A stretch of 64,000 bases of DNA from Azospirillum sp. TSH100 (GTDB taxonomy: Bacteria; Pseudomonadota; Alphaproteobacteria; Azospirillales; Azospirillaceae): assembly GCF_004923295.1 (NCBI RefSeq), contig NZ_CP039634.1:825001-889000 (forward strand), written 5' to 3'. Below the pieces are notes generated by a model, which was given only the letters and a program-made list of their open reading frames with translations, was not told where the DNA came from and did no database searches. A program made the translations under genes and the position numbers. The first letter of the stretch is position 1; every line of letters begins with the position of its first letter. Shown here in pieces: positions 53,010-64,000 of the stretch.

Positions 53010-54623
53010 TTGACCGCCACCGACACCCTGCCCGTCCCGGCCCGGCTGGGCCGCGTTTCCGCGCGGCTGACCGCGTTGAGCGGTTGGCGCCGGCTGGCCG
53101 CCGCGGCGCTGCTGGGCGGGCTCGCCACGTTGGCGCTGCCGCCAGCCGACCTGATGCCGGTTGTCCTGGTGGCGTTTCCCGGCCTGATCTGGCTGCTGGA
53201 AGGCGTGCAGACGAAGAAGGGAGCCTTCGCCGTCGGCTGGTTCTTCGGCTTCGGCCATCACCTGCTTGGGCTCTATTGGATCAGCGCCGCGCTGTTCACT
53301 GACATTGAACGCTTCTGGTGGGCGCTGCCGCTGTCGGCGGTCGGCCTGCCGGTCCTGCTGGCGATGTTCAGCGGCGGCGCCACGCTGACCTTCCAGTTGC
53401 TGCGCCGGCGCGGCTTCGGCACCGGGCTGGGCCGGCCGCTGCTGTTCGCCGCCTGCTGGTGCGTGTGGGAATGGCTGCGCGGCCATGTCTTCACCGGTTT
53501 TCCCTGGAACCTGATCGGCTATGGTTGGGTCGGCGTGCTGCCGGTGCTGCAAACCGCCTCACTGGTCGGCATCTATGGCCTGACGCTGGTCACGGTGCTG
53601 GTGGCGTCGTTGCCCGCCGCCCTGCCCGACCGCGACACCACGCCCGGCCGTGCCCGCGCCACCTTTGTCTCCGGACTGGCTCTGTTGGCGGCCCTCGGCG
53701 GCTGGGGTGCGTGGCGGCTGGCCGGTGCCGTCGACGAACCGGTGCCGGGCATCCGGCTGCGGCTGGTGCAGGCGGCGATCGACCAGCGGCTGAAATGGGC
53801 GCCCGGCGAACGGGTGCAGAATTTCCAGAGCCATCTGGCCTTGTCCGCCGCCCCGCCGGTCGATCCCGCCGCCCCGCCGCCCAACGTCATCATCTGGCCG
53901 GAAACCGCGGTCCCCTTCTTTGTCGAGGAGGATGCGCGGGTGCGGCAGGCCATGGGATCGGTCACGCCGCCGGGCGGGTTGCTGATCACCGGCGCGCCGC
54001 GCACGACGGTGGATGCCGACGGCGAGCGGCGCTATTTCAACGGCATGGTCGTGATCGACGGCAGCGGCGCCGTGGTCGCAGACTACGACAAGTTCCACCT
54101 CGTTCCGTTCGGCGAATATATGCCGCTGCGGCAATGGCTGCCGGTCGGCGCCATCGCCGGCAATGGGGCGGAATTCTCCCCGGGTCCCGGTCCACGCACC
54201 CTGCATCTGGCCGACCGCATGGCGGGCCTGCCGCCTTTCAGCCCGCTGATCTGCTACGAGAGCATCTTCCCCGGCGCCGTGGTCGACGGCGCCGACCGGC
54301 CGCAATGGCTGCTGAACCTGACCAACGATGCTTGGTACGGCCGCACTGCCGGTCCGCACCAGCATTTCGCCATCAATCAGGTCCGGGCGGTGGAGGAAGG
54401 ATTGCCCCTCGTCCGTGTGGCGAATACGGGGATATCCGGAGTGGTGGATTCCTACGGTCGTGTGCGACAATTGCTCGGACTGGGTGAGCGTGGCTTCATC
54501 GATACCACATTGCCGAAAGCTTCGGTTGGCGTCACAGCCTATGCCCGCATGGGCGACTGGATTTTCGGCATAGTGCTTCTGGGCTGTTTTATCGCGGCCT
54601 TGGCCTCGCGATATCACCGGTGA
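53010..54623 (+). CDS. lnt: Apolipoprotein N-acyltransferase
   Basis: Inner-membrane enzyme that N-acylates diacylglyceryl-Cys of lipoproteins, 537 residues. TTG 53010 is chosen for GGAG 8 bases upstream; the frame remains open to 52842. Several N-terminal helices precede the periplasmic nitrilase domain (about 250-500). The catalytic triad is visible: Glu in IIWPETAVPFF, Lys in YDKFHLVPFGEY and Cys in LICYESIFPG. A final membrane helix ends the protein. The 130-bp gap after corC has no terminator. Confidence 0.94.
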   Translation: MTATDTLPVPARLGRVSARLTALSGWRRLAAAALLGGLATLALPPADLMPVVLVAFPGLIWLLEGVQTKKGAFAVGWFFGFGHHLLGLYWISAALFTDIERFWWALPLSAVGLPVLLAMFSGGATLTFQLLRRRGFGTGLGRPLLFAACWCVWEWLRGHVFTGFPWNLIGYGWVGVLPVLQTASLVGIYGLTLVTVLVASLPAALPDRDTTPGRARATFVSGLALLAALGGWGAWRLAGAVDEPVPGIRLRLVQAAIDQRLKWAPGERVQNFQSHLALSAAPPVDPAAPPPNVIIWPETAVPFFVEEDARVRQAMGSVTPPGGLLITGAPRTTVDADGERRYFNGMVVIDGSGAVVADYDKFHLVPFGEYMPLRQWLPVGAIAGNGAEFSPGPGPRTLHLADRMAGLPPFSPLICYESIFPGAVVDGADRPQWLLNLTNDAWYGRTAGPHQHFAINQVRAVEEGLPLVRVANTGISGVVDSYGRVRQLLGLGERGFIDTTLPKASVGVTAYARMGDWIFGIVLLGCFIAALASRYHR

Positions 54624-54693
54624 CGCAGCAATACGGGCAATCCGCCCACCACTGGCAGATTAAATTCGTGTAAACGGGTTGACCGTACCGGGC

Positions 54694-54740
54694 TTGACTG
54701 CATACGTGGATATGTCGTAACTAGGTTGCACAACCGTTAC
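54694..54740 (+). promoter_or_regulatory. Promoter with overlapping palindrome before the XRE gene
   Basis: -35 TTGACT (54694-54699), a 17-bp spacer and -10 GTAACT (54717-54722). Overlapping the -10 is a near-perfect inverted repeat: GTAAC-TA-GGTTG-CA-CAACC-GTTAC (54717-54740), with a central GGTTGCACAACC. It sits where a repressor would block transcription, suggesting autoregulation. Confidence 0.5.
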
Positions 54741-54753
54741 AGGGATAAACGAG

Positions 54754-55248
54754 ATGCAGACTGAAACTGGGGCGCCGCGCGGGCGCCGTGCGGGTGCGGG
54801 CCGTCCGAAGACCGGAAAGCCGAATCCCATCGACGTCCATGTCGGATCCCGCGTCCGTCTCCGCCGCACGCTGCTCGGAATGAGCCAGGAAAAGCTGGGC
54901 GAGGCCATTGGCCTGACCTTCCAGCAGGTTCAGAAGTACGAGCGTGGTGCCAACCGGATCGGCGCATCGCGTCTGTTCGATCTCAGCCGCGTTCTGGACG
55001 TGCCGGTTTCCTTCTTCTTCGACGATATGCCAGCCGAGGCCGCCGCGGCCCGCGTCGAGGACGACGATGAGGCGGGTGCGTCGGACGAGCGGTCCGCCAG
55101 CACCTATGAGCCCGATCCGATGGCCAAGCGCGAGACGCTGGAACTGGTTCGCGCCTATTACAAGATCAATGATCCGTCGGTGCGCAAGCGCCTGTTCGAG
55201 CTGACCAAGGCTGTGGCCAGCGCCGCCGTGGCGGAAGCCGCCGAGTAA
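54754..55248 (+). CDS. XRE-family regulator (PraR-like)
   Basis: A 164-residue helix-turn-helix protein. A basic N-terminal arm (RGRRAGAGRPKTGKPN) is followed by the HTH (RRTLLGMSQEKLGEAIGLTFQQVQKYERGANRIGASRL, about 32-70). An acidic linker and a C-terminal helical part (VRAYYKINDPSVRKRLFELTKAVASAA) complete it. The HTH matches the alphaproteobacterial PraR/PhrR-type regulators linked to biofilm or acid responses. It is upstream of metK, as in many alphaproteobacteria. Confidence 0.85.
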   Translation: MQTETGAPRGRRAGAGRPKTGKPNPIDVHVGSRVRLRRTLLGMSQEKLGEAIGLTFQQVQKYERGANRIGASRLFDLSRVLDVPVSFFFDDMPAEAAAARVEDDDEAGASDERSASTYEPDPMAKRETLELVRAYYKINDPSVRKRLFELTKAVASAAVAEAAE

Positions 55249-55550
55249 TTTTCTGTAGCAATGCCTGGCTGTAACGACTGCCAGTAACATCCGTCTGCAG
55301 CTGCCGCCGGCTGCTTGCGGCATGTGATACCCACCGAATGGGGAAGACGCGGCACGGCCGTGTCCACCCCCTTCGTGTGGTGCCTGCGATGATAGGACCA
55401 AGGCGTTACCGCCGGCCTTACCGCCGGTAGTCTTCTTGACCCCAGACGGAAACCTTGTCAAAACCGGTTTTGGACCGGTGTCTGCGGCCGCTGTACCGGT
55501 CTGCCGTTTCGGCTCATGAAATAGCGTGCCGCCGAATGCCGAGGTTTCCC
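55249..55550. other. Intergenic region upstream of metK
   Basis: About 302 bp. It holds a tandem direct repeat of TTACCGCCGG (55406-55415 and 55418-55427) and a weak TTGACC/CAAAAC promoter-like pair (55436-55464). I compared it with SAM-II, SAM/SAH and SAH riboswitch cores and see no convincing match. Confidence 0.5.
55406..55427. repeat. Tandem 10-bp direct repeat upstream of metK
   Basis: Two perfect copies of TTACCGCCGG with a 12-bp period, about 130 bp before the metK start. The spacing is near one helical turn, which fits a same-face regulator site, but could be chance. Confidence 0.35.
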
Positions 55551-56717
<1,167 letters not shown>

Positions 56718-56744
56718 TCGCCCGGACCGGCCGATCACCAACAT

Positions 56745-56788
56745 AAAAAGGGCGGCGGAGGCTGGAAACGGCCTCCGCCGTCTTTTTA
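56745..56788 (+). terminator. metK intrinsic terminator
   Basis: CGGCGGAGGC and GCCTCCGCCG form a perfect 10-bp stem with an 8-nt loop, preceded by AAAAAG and followed by TCTTTTT. Confidence 0.9.
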
Positions 56789-56837
56789 TGTAAGCCCCTT
56801 TCCTGCCGATACCGCTCTCCGAACCGCATCAGCCGCC

Positions 56838-57575
56838 ATGACCGACAGCAAAACCGCTCAACCGAACGACGAAGCCGCCCAGACCGAAACCGGAAACCGG
56901 CTGTTCGGCCGGCGCAAGGGCCGTCCCCTGCGCAAGCGCCGGACGAGCCTGATCGAGGATCTGCTGCCGCAACTCCAGATCCCGCTGCCGAAGCCCGGCG
57001 ACAGCCTGGACCCCGCCGGCCTCTTCGACACCCCGAAGCGGGACGTCTGGCTGGAGATCGGTTTCGGCATGGGCCATCACCTCGCCTGGCAGGCTGCGCA
57101 CAATCCGGATATTGGCATCATCGGCGCCGAACCCTTCCTCAACGGCATCGCCGGCCTGCTGGGCATGGTCGAGGACGACTGTTTGCGGAACGTGCGCATC
57201 CAACCCGACGACGCCCGGCCGCTGCTCGACGCCCTGCCCGATGCCTCGATCGGCCGCGCCTTCGTTCTGTTCGCCGATCCCTGGCCGAAGAAGCGTCACG
57301 CCGACCGCCGCTTCATCGGGCCGGAGAACCTGCCGCGGCTGGCCCGCGTGCTGAAGGACGGAGCGGAGCTGCGTCTTGCCAGCGACGACATGGGCCTGGT
57401 GCGCTGGATGCTGGAACATACGGTGAAGCATCCCGATTTCGAGTGGACGGCCCGCTGCCCATCGGACTGGCGCAGCCGCCCAGACGACTGGCCGGCGACG
57501 CGCTACGAGGAAAAGGCGATCGCCGCCGGCCGCAAGCCAGTGTTCATGCGCTTCGTCCGCCGCCCGCGGGAATGA
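56838..57575 (+). CDS. trmB: tRNA (guanine-N7-)-methyltransferase
   Basis: Methylates G46 of tRNAs, 245 residues. The SAM motif is LEIGFGMGHHLAWQA, followed by GAEPFLNGI and FADPWPKKRHADRRFI, the diagnostic DPWPKxRH block. An N-terminal Lys/Arg-rich tail (GRRKGRPLRKRR) may bind RNA. It follows the metK terminator and is followed by a convergent ABM-domain gene. Confidence 0.95.
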   Translation: MTDSKTAQPNDEAAQTETGNRLFGRRKGRPLRKRRTSLIEDLLPQLQIPLPKPGDSLDPAGLFDTPKRDVWLEIGFGMGHHLAWQAAHNPDIGIIGAEPFLNGIAGLLGMVEDDCLRNVRIQPDDARPLLDALPDASIGRAFVLFADPWPKKRHADRRFIGPENLPRLARVLKDGAELRLASDDMGLVRWMLEHTVKHPDFEWTARCPSDWRSRPDDWPATRYEEKAIAAGRKPVFMRFVRRPRE

Positions 57576-57586
57576 GCAAGCCGGTG

Positions 57587-57916
57587 TCAGGCGCTTGTGA
57601 CTGGTTGAAGGGGATCCGGTTCAGCGAAGAGTGGAGCGGCGAAATGCTCCACCACCGGGAACGGTTGGTAGAAGTGATGGAGACGCCGCTTCCACTCTGC
57701 ATAACGGTCTGAGCCACGGAATCCATCTGTGTGGTCCTCCAGACGTTCCCACCACACCAGCAGCAGATAACGGCAGCCATCTTCAAGGCAGGGCCGGACC
57801 TCCATCCCGCGAAAACCGGACGATGCCGCGATCAGCGGACGGGCGTCGGCCATCGCCTGTTCAAAGGCGCCCTGCTCACCCGGCCGCACGTTTAAAATCG
57901 CCGCTTCCAGGATCAT
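57587..57916 (-). CDS. Antibiotic biosynthesis monooxygenase (ABM) domain protein
   Basis: A 109-residue ferredoxin-like alpha/beta protein from ATG 57916. The start MILEAAILNVRPGEQGAFEQAMADARP and GFRGMEVRPCLEDGCRYLLLVWWERLEDH are typical of the ABM/YgiN fold. The frame extends to 58090, but the extra residues look non-coding. Role unknown; such proteins may degrade quinones or heme or only dimerise. It interrupts the trmB-rimP order on the opposite strand. Confidence 0.8.
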   Translation of the reverse strand: MILEAAILNVRPGEQGAFEQAMADARPLIAASSGFRGMEVRPCLEDGCRYLLLVWWERLEDHTDGFRGSDRYAEWKRRLHHFYQPFPVVEHFAAPLFAEPDPLQPVTSA

Positions 57917-57983
57917 TCCACCCCCCTTCGACGCCACCACCACCAGTTCCGCTTGTAAAGGAACATGGCGATCCCGAAAAGAC

Positions 57984-58011
57984 TTGCGGCATCGGGCGGA
58001 ATGGCTATATT
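57984..58011 (+). promoter_or_regulatory. Promoter of the rimP-nusA-infB operon
   Basis: -35 TTGCGG (57984-57989), a 16-bp spacer and -10 TATATT (58006-58011). The start is predicted near 58018, so the leader runs into an intrinsic terminator before rimP. Confidence 0.6.
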
Positions 58012-58017
58012 CACCCT

Positions 58018-58100
58018 CTGAGAACCCATACGGATCGGCGGCCCGGGCAACCGGGCCGGCGAGACGCTTTGCGGGTGGGCTTTTGCCCACTTATTTTTTT
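58018..58100 (+). ncRNA. rimP leader with intrinsic terminator (attenuator)
   Basis: About 80 nt between the promoter and rimP. It has a GC-rich hairpin, GGCCCGG/CCGGGCC (58040-58057), then a classic terminator GTGGGC-TTTT-GCCCAC followed by TTATTTTTTT (58075-58100). The position and structure match the rimP leader attenuator described for alphaproteobacteria. Regulation of readthrough is expected, but its trigger is unknown. Confidence 0.7.
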
Positions 58101-58190
58101 ATGAGCGTGTGGAAGCGCGCGCTTGTTAAACCTTCTGTTGTGGAAACCTCGTCCGGTTCGATCCCGGCCGCAGGCTTTGGGTTGGGTGGA

Positions 58191-58691
58191 ATGGACGCTA
58201 CAGGTCGCATCGAACAGATCATCACGCCGTCGGTCGAAGCCATGGGCTATGAGGTCGTGCGCGTTCAGATCTCCGGCGGCCAGCGGTCGGTTCTCCAGAT
58301 CATGGCGGAGCGCGCCGACGGCGCGCCCATGACTGTCGAGGATTGCGCCGACATCAGCCGGTCCGTCTCCGCCCTGCTGGACGTGGAAGACCCCATCCGC
58401 GAGGCTTACACGCTGGAGGTCAGCTCGCCCGGCATCGACCGGCCGCTCACCCGGCTCAAGGATTTCGAGCGCTTCGCCGGCTTCGAAGCCCGGCTGGAAA
58501 GCCGCATGGCCATCGACGGCCGCAAGCGCTTCAAGGGCATGCTGAAGGGCGTCGAGGACGGCCTCGTGTGCATCGACACCGAACAGGGAGCCGCCCGGCT
58601 GGAGTTCGACAACATCCTGCGCGCCAAGCTGGTGCTGACGGACGAACTGATCCGTGCCAGCCAGGAGCAGCAGGAGGGCCCGCACAACTGA
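58191..58691 (+). CDS. rimP: Ribosome maturation factor RimP
   Basis: Assembly factor for the 30S subunit, 166 residues. ATG 58191 is preferred because homology starts at RIEQIITPSVEAMGYEVVRVQIS; ATG 58101 would add 30 residues and lies inside the terminator's T-run. DCADISRSVSALLDVEDPI and YTLEVSSPGIDRPLTRLKDFERF are diagnostic. First gene of rimP-nusA-ylxR-infB. Confidence 0.92.
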   Translation: MDATGRIEQIITPSVEAMGYEVVRVQISGGQRSVLQIMAERADGAPMTVEDCADISRSVSALLDVEDPIREAYTLEVSSPGIDRPLTRLKDFERFAGFEARLESRMAIDGRKRFKGMLKGVEDGLVCIDTEQGAARLEFDNILRAKLVLTDELIRASQEQQEGPHN

Positions 58692-58810
58692 CGGACCCGT
58701 CTATCAGGACGCGCCATCGGTAATGCTTGGCCCAGCTGCCCACCCCGCCGACCCGACCGGACATCACGCAAGACCGGCATCACACAAGACCGACTCAGGA
58801 AGTGTAACGG

Positions 58811-60370
58811 ATGGAACTGCTGCAAGTCGCTGACGCGGTCGCCCGCGAAAAGAACATCGACCGGGACGAAGTCCTGGAGGCGATGGAGCAGGCGATTCAG
58901 AAGGCCGGCCGCTCCAAGTACGGCCACGAGCACGACATCCGCGCGCGCATCGACCGCAAGACCGGCGACATCCATCTGACCCGCCACCTTGAGGTGGTCG
59001 AGACGGTGGAGAACGAGGCGACGCAGGTCACCCTGCCCTACGCCCTGAAACGCAAGGCCGGCGCCAAGATCGGCGATTTCCTGGTCGACCCGCTGCCGCC
59101 GATCGATTTCGGCCGCATCGCCGCCCAGACCGCCAAGCAGGTGATCGTGCAGAAGGTGCGCGACGCCGAGCGCAAACGCCAGTTCAACGAGTACAAGGAC
59201 CGCAACGGCGAGATCGTCAACGGTCTGGTCAAGCGCGTCGAATACGGCAACGTCACCGTCGACCTGGGTCGCGCCGAAGCGATCCTGCGCCGCGACGAGC
59301 TGCTGCCGCGCGAGCATTTCAAGAACGGCGACCGCGTCCGCGCCTACATCTTCGACGTCCGCGAGGAACCGCGCGGCCCGCAGATCTTCCTGTCGCGCAC
59401 GCATCCGATGTTCATGGCGAAGCTGTTCGCCCAGGAAGTGCCGGAAATCTACGACGGCATCATCGAGATCAAGGCCGTCGCCCGTGACCCCGGTTCGCGC
59501 GCCAAGATCGCGGTGCTCAGCCACGACAGCTCCATCGACCCGGTTGGCGCCTGCGTCGGCATGCGCGGCAGCCGCGTCCAGGCGGTCGTCGGCGAGCTGC
59601 AGGGCGAGAAGATCGACATCATCCCGTGGTCGGGCGAGGCGGCGACCTTCGTCGTCAACGCGCTCGCCCCGGCCGAGGTCGCCAAGGTCGTGCTCGACGA
59701 CGACAACCACCGCATCGAGGTGGTGGTGCCCGACGACCAGCTGTCGCTGGCCATCGGCCGCCGCGGCCAGAACGTGCGCCTCGCCTCGATGCTGACCGGC
59801 TGGGACATCGACATCCTGACCGAACAGGAAGAGTCGGAGCGCCGGTCGGAGGAAATCCACAACCGGTCCGCCCTGTTCATGCAGGCGCTCGACGTTGACG
59901 ACGTGATCGCCCACCTGCTGGTCGCCGAAGGATTCACCTCGGTCGAGGAGATCGCCTTCGTCGAGACCGAGGAACTGGCGGAGATCGAAGGCTTCGACGA
60001 GTCGGTCGCCGACGAGCTTAAGCAGCGTGCCCTCGCCTTCCTGGAAGTGCAGGACGAGCAGGCCAACGAGCGCCGCCTTGAGCTGGGCGTCGAGGACATC
60101 GTCGCCGAGCTGACCGGTTTCACCGCCACGCAGCTGGTGAAGCTGGGCGAGAACGGCGTGAAGACGCTGGACGATCTGGCCGATCTGGCCGGCGACGAGC
60201 TGGTCGAGATCCTGGGCAAGGACGGCGCCAAGGACGCTCCTTCGGAAGAGGAGGCGAACGCGATCATCATGGCCGCGCGCGCCCACTGGTTCGAGGGTGA
60301 GGAACAGGACGGCGCCGCCACGGCGCCGGTGACCGACGGCTCCGCCGATGGTCAGGGCGCGCAGGCCTGA
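58811..60370 (+). CDS. nusA: Transcription termination/antitermination protein NusA
   Basis: Binds RNA polymerase and RNA to control pausing, termination and antitermination. 519 residues with the standard order: N-terminal RNAP-binding domain (1-125), S1 domain (about 130-200), KH1 and KH2 (about 215-345, with [26 protein letters not shown] and [14 protein letters not shown]), then two C-terminal acidic helix-hairpin-helix repeats (from 360). It sits 119 bp after rimP. Confidence 0.96.
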   Translation: MELLQVADAVAREKNIDRDEVLEAMEQAIQKAGRSKYGHEHDIRARIDRKTGDIHLTRHLEVVETVENEATQVTLPYALKRKAGAKIGDFLVDPLPPIDFGRIAAQTAKQVIVQKVRDAERKRQFNEYKDRNGEIVNGLVKRVEYGNVTVDLGRAEAILRRDELLPREHFKNGDRVRAYIFDVREEPRGPQIFLSRTHPMFMAKLFAQEVPEIYDGIIEIKAVARDPGSRAKIAVLSHDSSIDPVGACVGMRGSRVQAVVGELQGEKIDIIPWSGEAATFVVNALAPAEVAKVVLDDDNHRIEVVVPDDQLSLAIGRRGQNVRLASMLTGWDIDILTEQEESERRSEEIHNRSALFMQALDVDDVIAHLLVAEGFTSVEEIAFVETEELAEIEGFDESVADELKQRALAFLEVQDEQANERRLELGVEDIVAELTGFTATQLVKLGENGVKTLDDLADLAGDELVEILGKDGAKDAPSEEEANAIIMAARAHWFEGEEQDGAATAPVTDGSADGQGAQA

Positions 60371-60444
60371 CCGGCAGCAATGCCGGTTGGAACTGCGCCC
60401 GACAGGAACGATTATTCGGGACCGCGCGAGCGGATGACGATCGG

Positions 60445-61245
60445 ATGACCGAACGGAACGACGAACGGACACCGACCGCCGCCGCGGATGCGGTGCCGGA
60501 ACAGGAATTGGCACAGGACGAAGGTGCCGGGACGGACCGCCTGCCGGCCGACGACGAGAAAGGGCCTCTGCGCCGCTGCATCGCGTCGGGTACGGTGGGG
60601 CCGAAAGAGGGCATGATCCGCTTCGTGATCGGCCCCGACGGCGAGGTGGTTCCCGACCTGGAGGAACGTCTGCCCGGCCGCGGCCTTTGGGTCACGGCCG
60701 ACCGGGATGCTCTGGCGAAAGCCATGGGTAAATCCGTTTTCGCCAAGGCGGCCCGTCGGGCGGTGAAGGTACCGCCCGATCTGGCCGAACGGCTGGAACG
60801 GCTGCTGGAACGCCGTTGTCTGCATGCGTTGGGCCTTGCCCGCCGTGCCGGCCATGTTCTGGCAGGGTATGAGAAGGTGCGCGAGGCGTTGAGGGCCAAC
60901 CAGGTCGGCCGTGCGGGTCCCCCGCCGGCCCTGCTGGTCGAAGCCGCTGACGGCTCGCTGGACCAGCGCGGCAAGGTGACGGCGCTCGCGCCGTCGCTGC
61001 CGGTGATCGATCTCTTCGAGTCCTCGGCCTTGGCCGCGGCGCTCGGACGCGATCACGCGGTGCACGCCGTGGTGGCGCGGGGCAGGCTGGCCGCAGGGCT
61101 GGCCCGCGAAGCGGCACGCCTGAGGGGGCTGAAAGGTCCCCGAGGGGACCTGGACCTGAAAGGTCCCCAAGGGGACCCGGACGCGCACCGGGATTCTGAT
61201 AAGGGCTGGGGAGTCGGCGATAAGGCCGGCCGGCCTGCGATGTAA
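60445..61245 (+). CDS. YlxR (DUF448) RNA-binding protein with L7Ae-like domain
   Basis: A 266-residue fusion. The N-terminal DUF448 domain (about 25-105) has RRCIASGTVGPKEGMIRFVIGPDG and GRGLWVTADRDAL. The C-terminal domain (about 115-225) is L7Ae/ribosomal-like (LGLARRAGHVLAGYEKV). The last residues contain two collagen-like 9-residue units (LKGPRGDLD and LKGPQGDPD) from a 27-bp duplication. It sits between nusA and infB, as is typical of the operon. Confidence 0.85.
   Translation: MTERNDERTPTAAADAVPEQELAQDEGAGTDRLPADDEKGPLRRCIASGTVGPKEGMIRFVIGPDGEVVPDLEERLPGRGLWVTADRDALAKAMGKSVFAKAARRAVKVPPDLAERLERLLERRCLHALGLARRAGHVLAGYEKVREALRANQVGRAGPPPALLVEAADGSLDQRGKVTALAPSLPVIDLFESSALAAALGRDHAVHAVVARGRLAAGLAREAARLRGLKGPRGDLDLKGPQGDPDAHRDSDKGWGVGDKAGRPAM
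61130..61183 (+). repeat. 27-bp tandem duplication with palindromes in ylxR
   Basis: Units 61130-61156 and 61157-61183 differ at two positions. Each contains a near-perfect palindrome: AGGTCCCC-GA-GGGGACCT (61134-61151) and AGGTCCCC-AA-GGGGACCC (61161-61178). They encode GPRGD- and GPQGD-like residues and would form two mRNA hairpins just upstream of infB. Confidence 0.8.
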
Positions 61246-61266
61246 CGTCTGACCATTCGGGAACCG

Positions 61267-64000
<2,734 letters not shown>

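Noticed and set aside
55249..55550. Possible SAM-responsive riboswitch before metK
   Set aside because: The position is right, but I could not match the conserved cores of SAM-II, SAM/SAH or SAH aptamers. A covariance-model scan of these 302 bp would be decisive.
58406..60514. 702-codon open frame opposite nusA
   Set aside because: Shadow of nusA in a GC-rich genome; no ribosome site or recognisable motif.

Overview
The window is a GC-rich (clearly above 60 percent) alphaproteobacterial chromosome segment, most likely from a Rhodospirillales member of the Azospirillum type. That placement rests on family content and on the gene order miaB-phoH-ybeY-corC-lnt-XRE-metK-trmB-rimP-nusA-ylxR-infB, which is typical of alphaproteobacteria. 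No database search was run. The genes are dense and mostly core. I see no insertion sequence, prophage, CRISPR array or rRNA, and one tRNA gene.

Layout. 1-7,000: an M23 envelope peptidase, a FemAB/GNAT-like acyltransferase, motA, a His/Pro-rich exported protein, a periplasmic glutathione peroxidase and ccmAB. 6,980-7,160 has a promoter and a strand-specific terminator on the minus strand with no gene, a probable sRNA. 7,400-12,600: an AspT/YidE-type transporter and a complete polar amino-acid ABC operon closed by an intrinsic terminator. 12,600-19,600: lppC divergent from rsmI-yraN, a SirB1-like protein, gshB, a strongly signalled 24-codon hydrophobic peptide gene, trpS, a pyroglutamyl-peptidase-like protein lacking its catalytic Cys, and a marR gene preceded by small ORFs including a DUF1127 gene. 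20,500-28,500: a TAP-like hydrolase, comM/yifB, a paired YeeE/YedE transporter, a creatininase-family hydrolase and a 956-residue DUF4347/cadherin/RTX secreted protein. 28,800-31,100: hrcA-grpE and a CheY-type regulator. 31,100-35,000 (minus): DUF1848, an Nfu-type Fe-S carrier, and a TSUP-TIGR02186-Usp operon. 35,100-45,400: two divergent membrane/coiled-coil proteins, an adenosine-kinase-like PfkB enzyme, an EI24/CysZ-like protein, bactofilin, nth, DUF2244, a low-affinity iron-permease-like protein, a large MscS channel and a sulfite-oxidase-like molybdoenzyme. 45,429-48,730: tRNA-Arg(CCT), ybaK, folE with a long leader, apaG and a GNAT enzyme. 48,900-64,000: the conserved translation/RNA/envelope block, ending inside infB.

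Functional themes. The last 15 kb is largely a translation and RNA-maturation block (MiaB, PhoH, YbeY, TrmB, RimP, NusA, YlxR, IF-2). It carries a leader with a promoter and an intrinsic terminator ahead of rimP, consistent with attenuation. Envelope functions recur throughout: M23, LppC, Lnt, CorC, bactofilin and MscS. The least explained items are the minus-strand sRNA candidate near 7.05 kb, the 24-residue peptide gene with flanking hairpins near 17.2 kb, the catalytically altered C15-family protein, the DUF1127-small ORF-marR string, and several palindromic operators in intergenic DNA. Nothing in the window forms an obvious large new multi-gene system.
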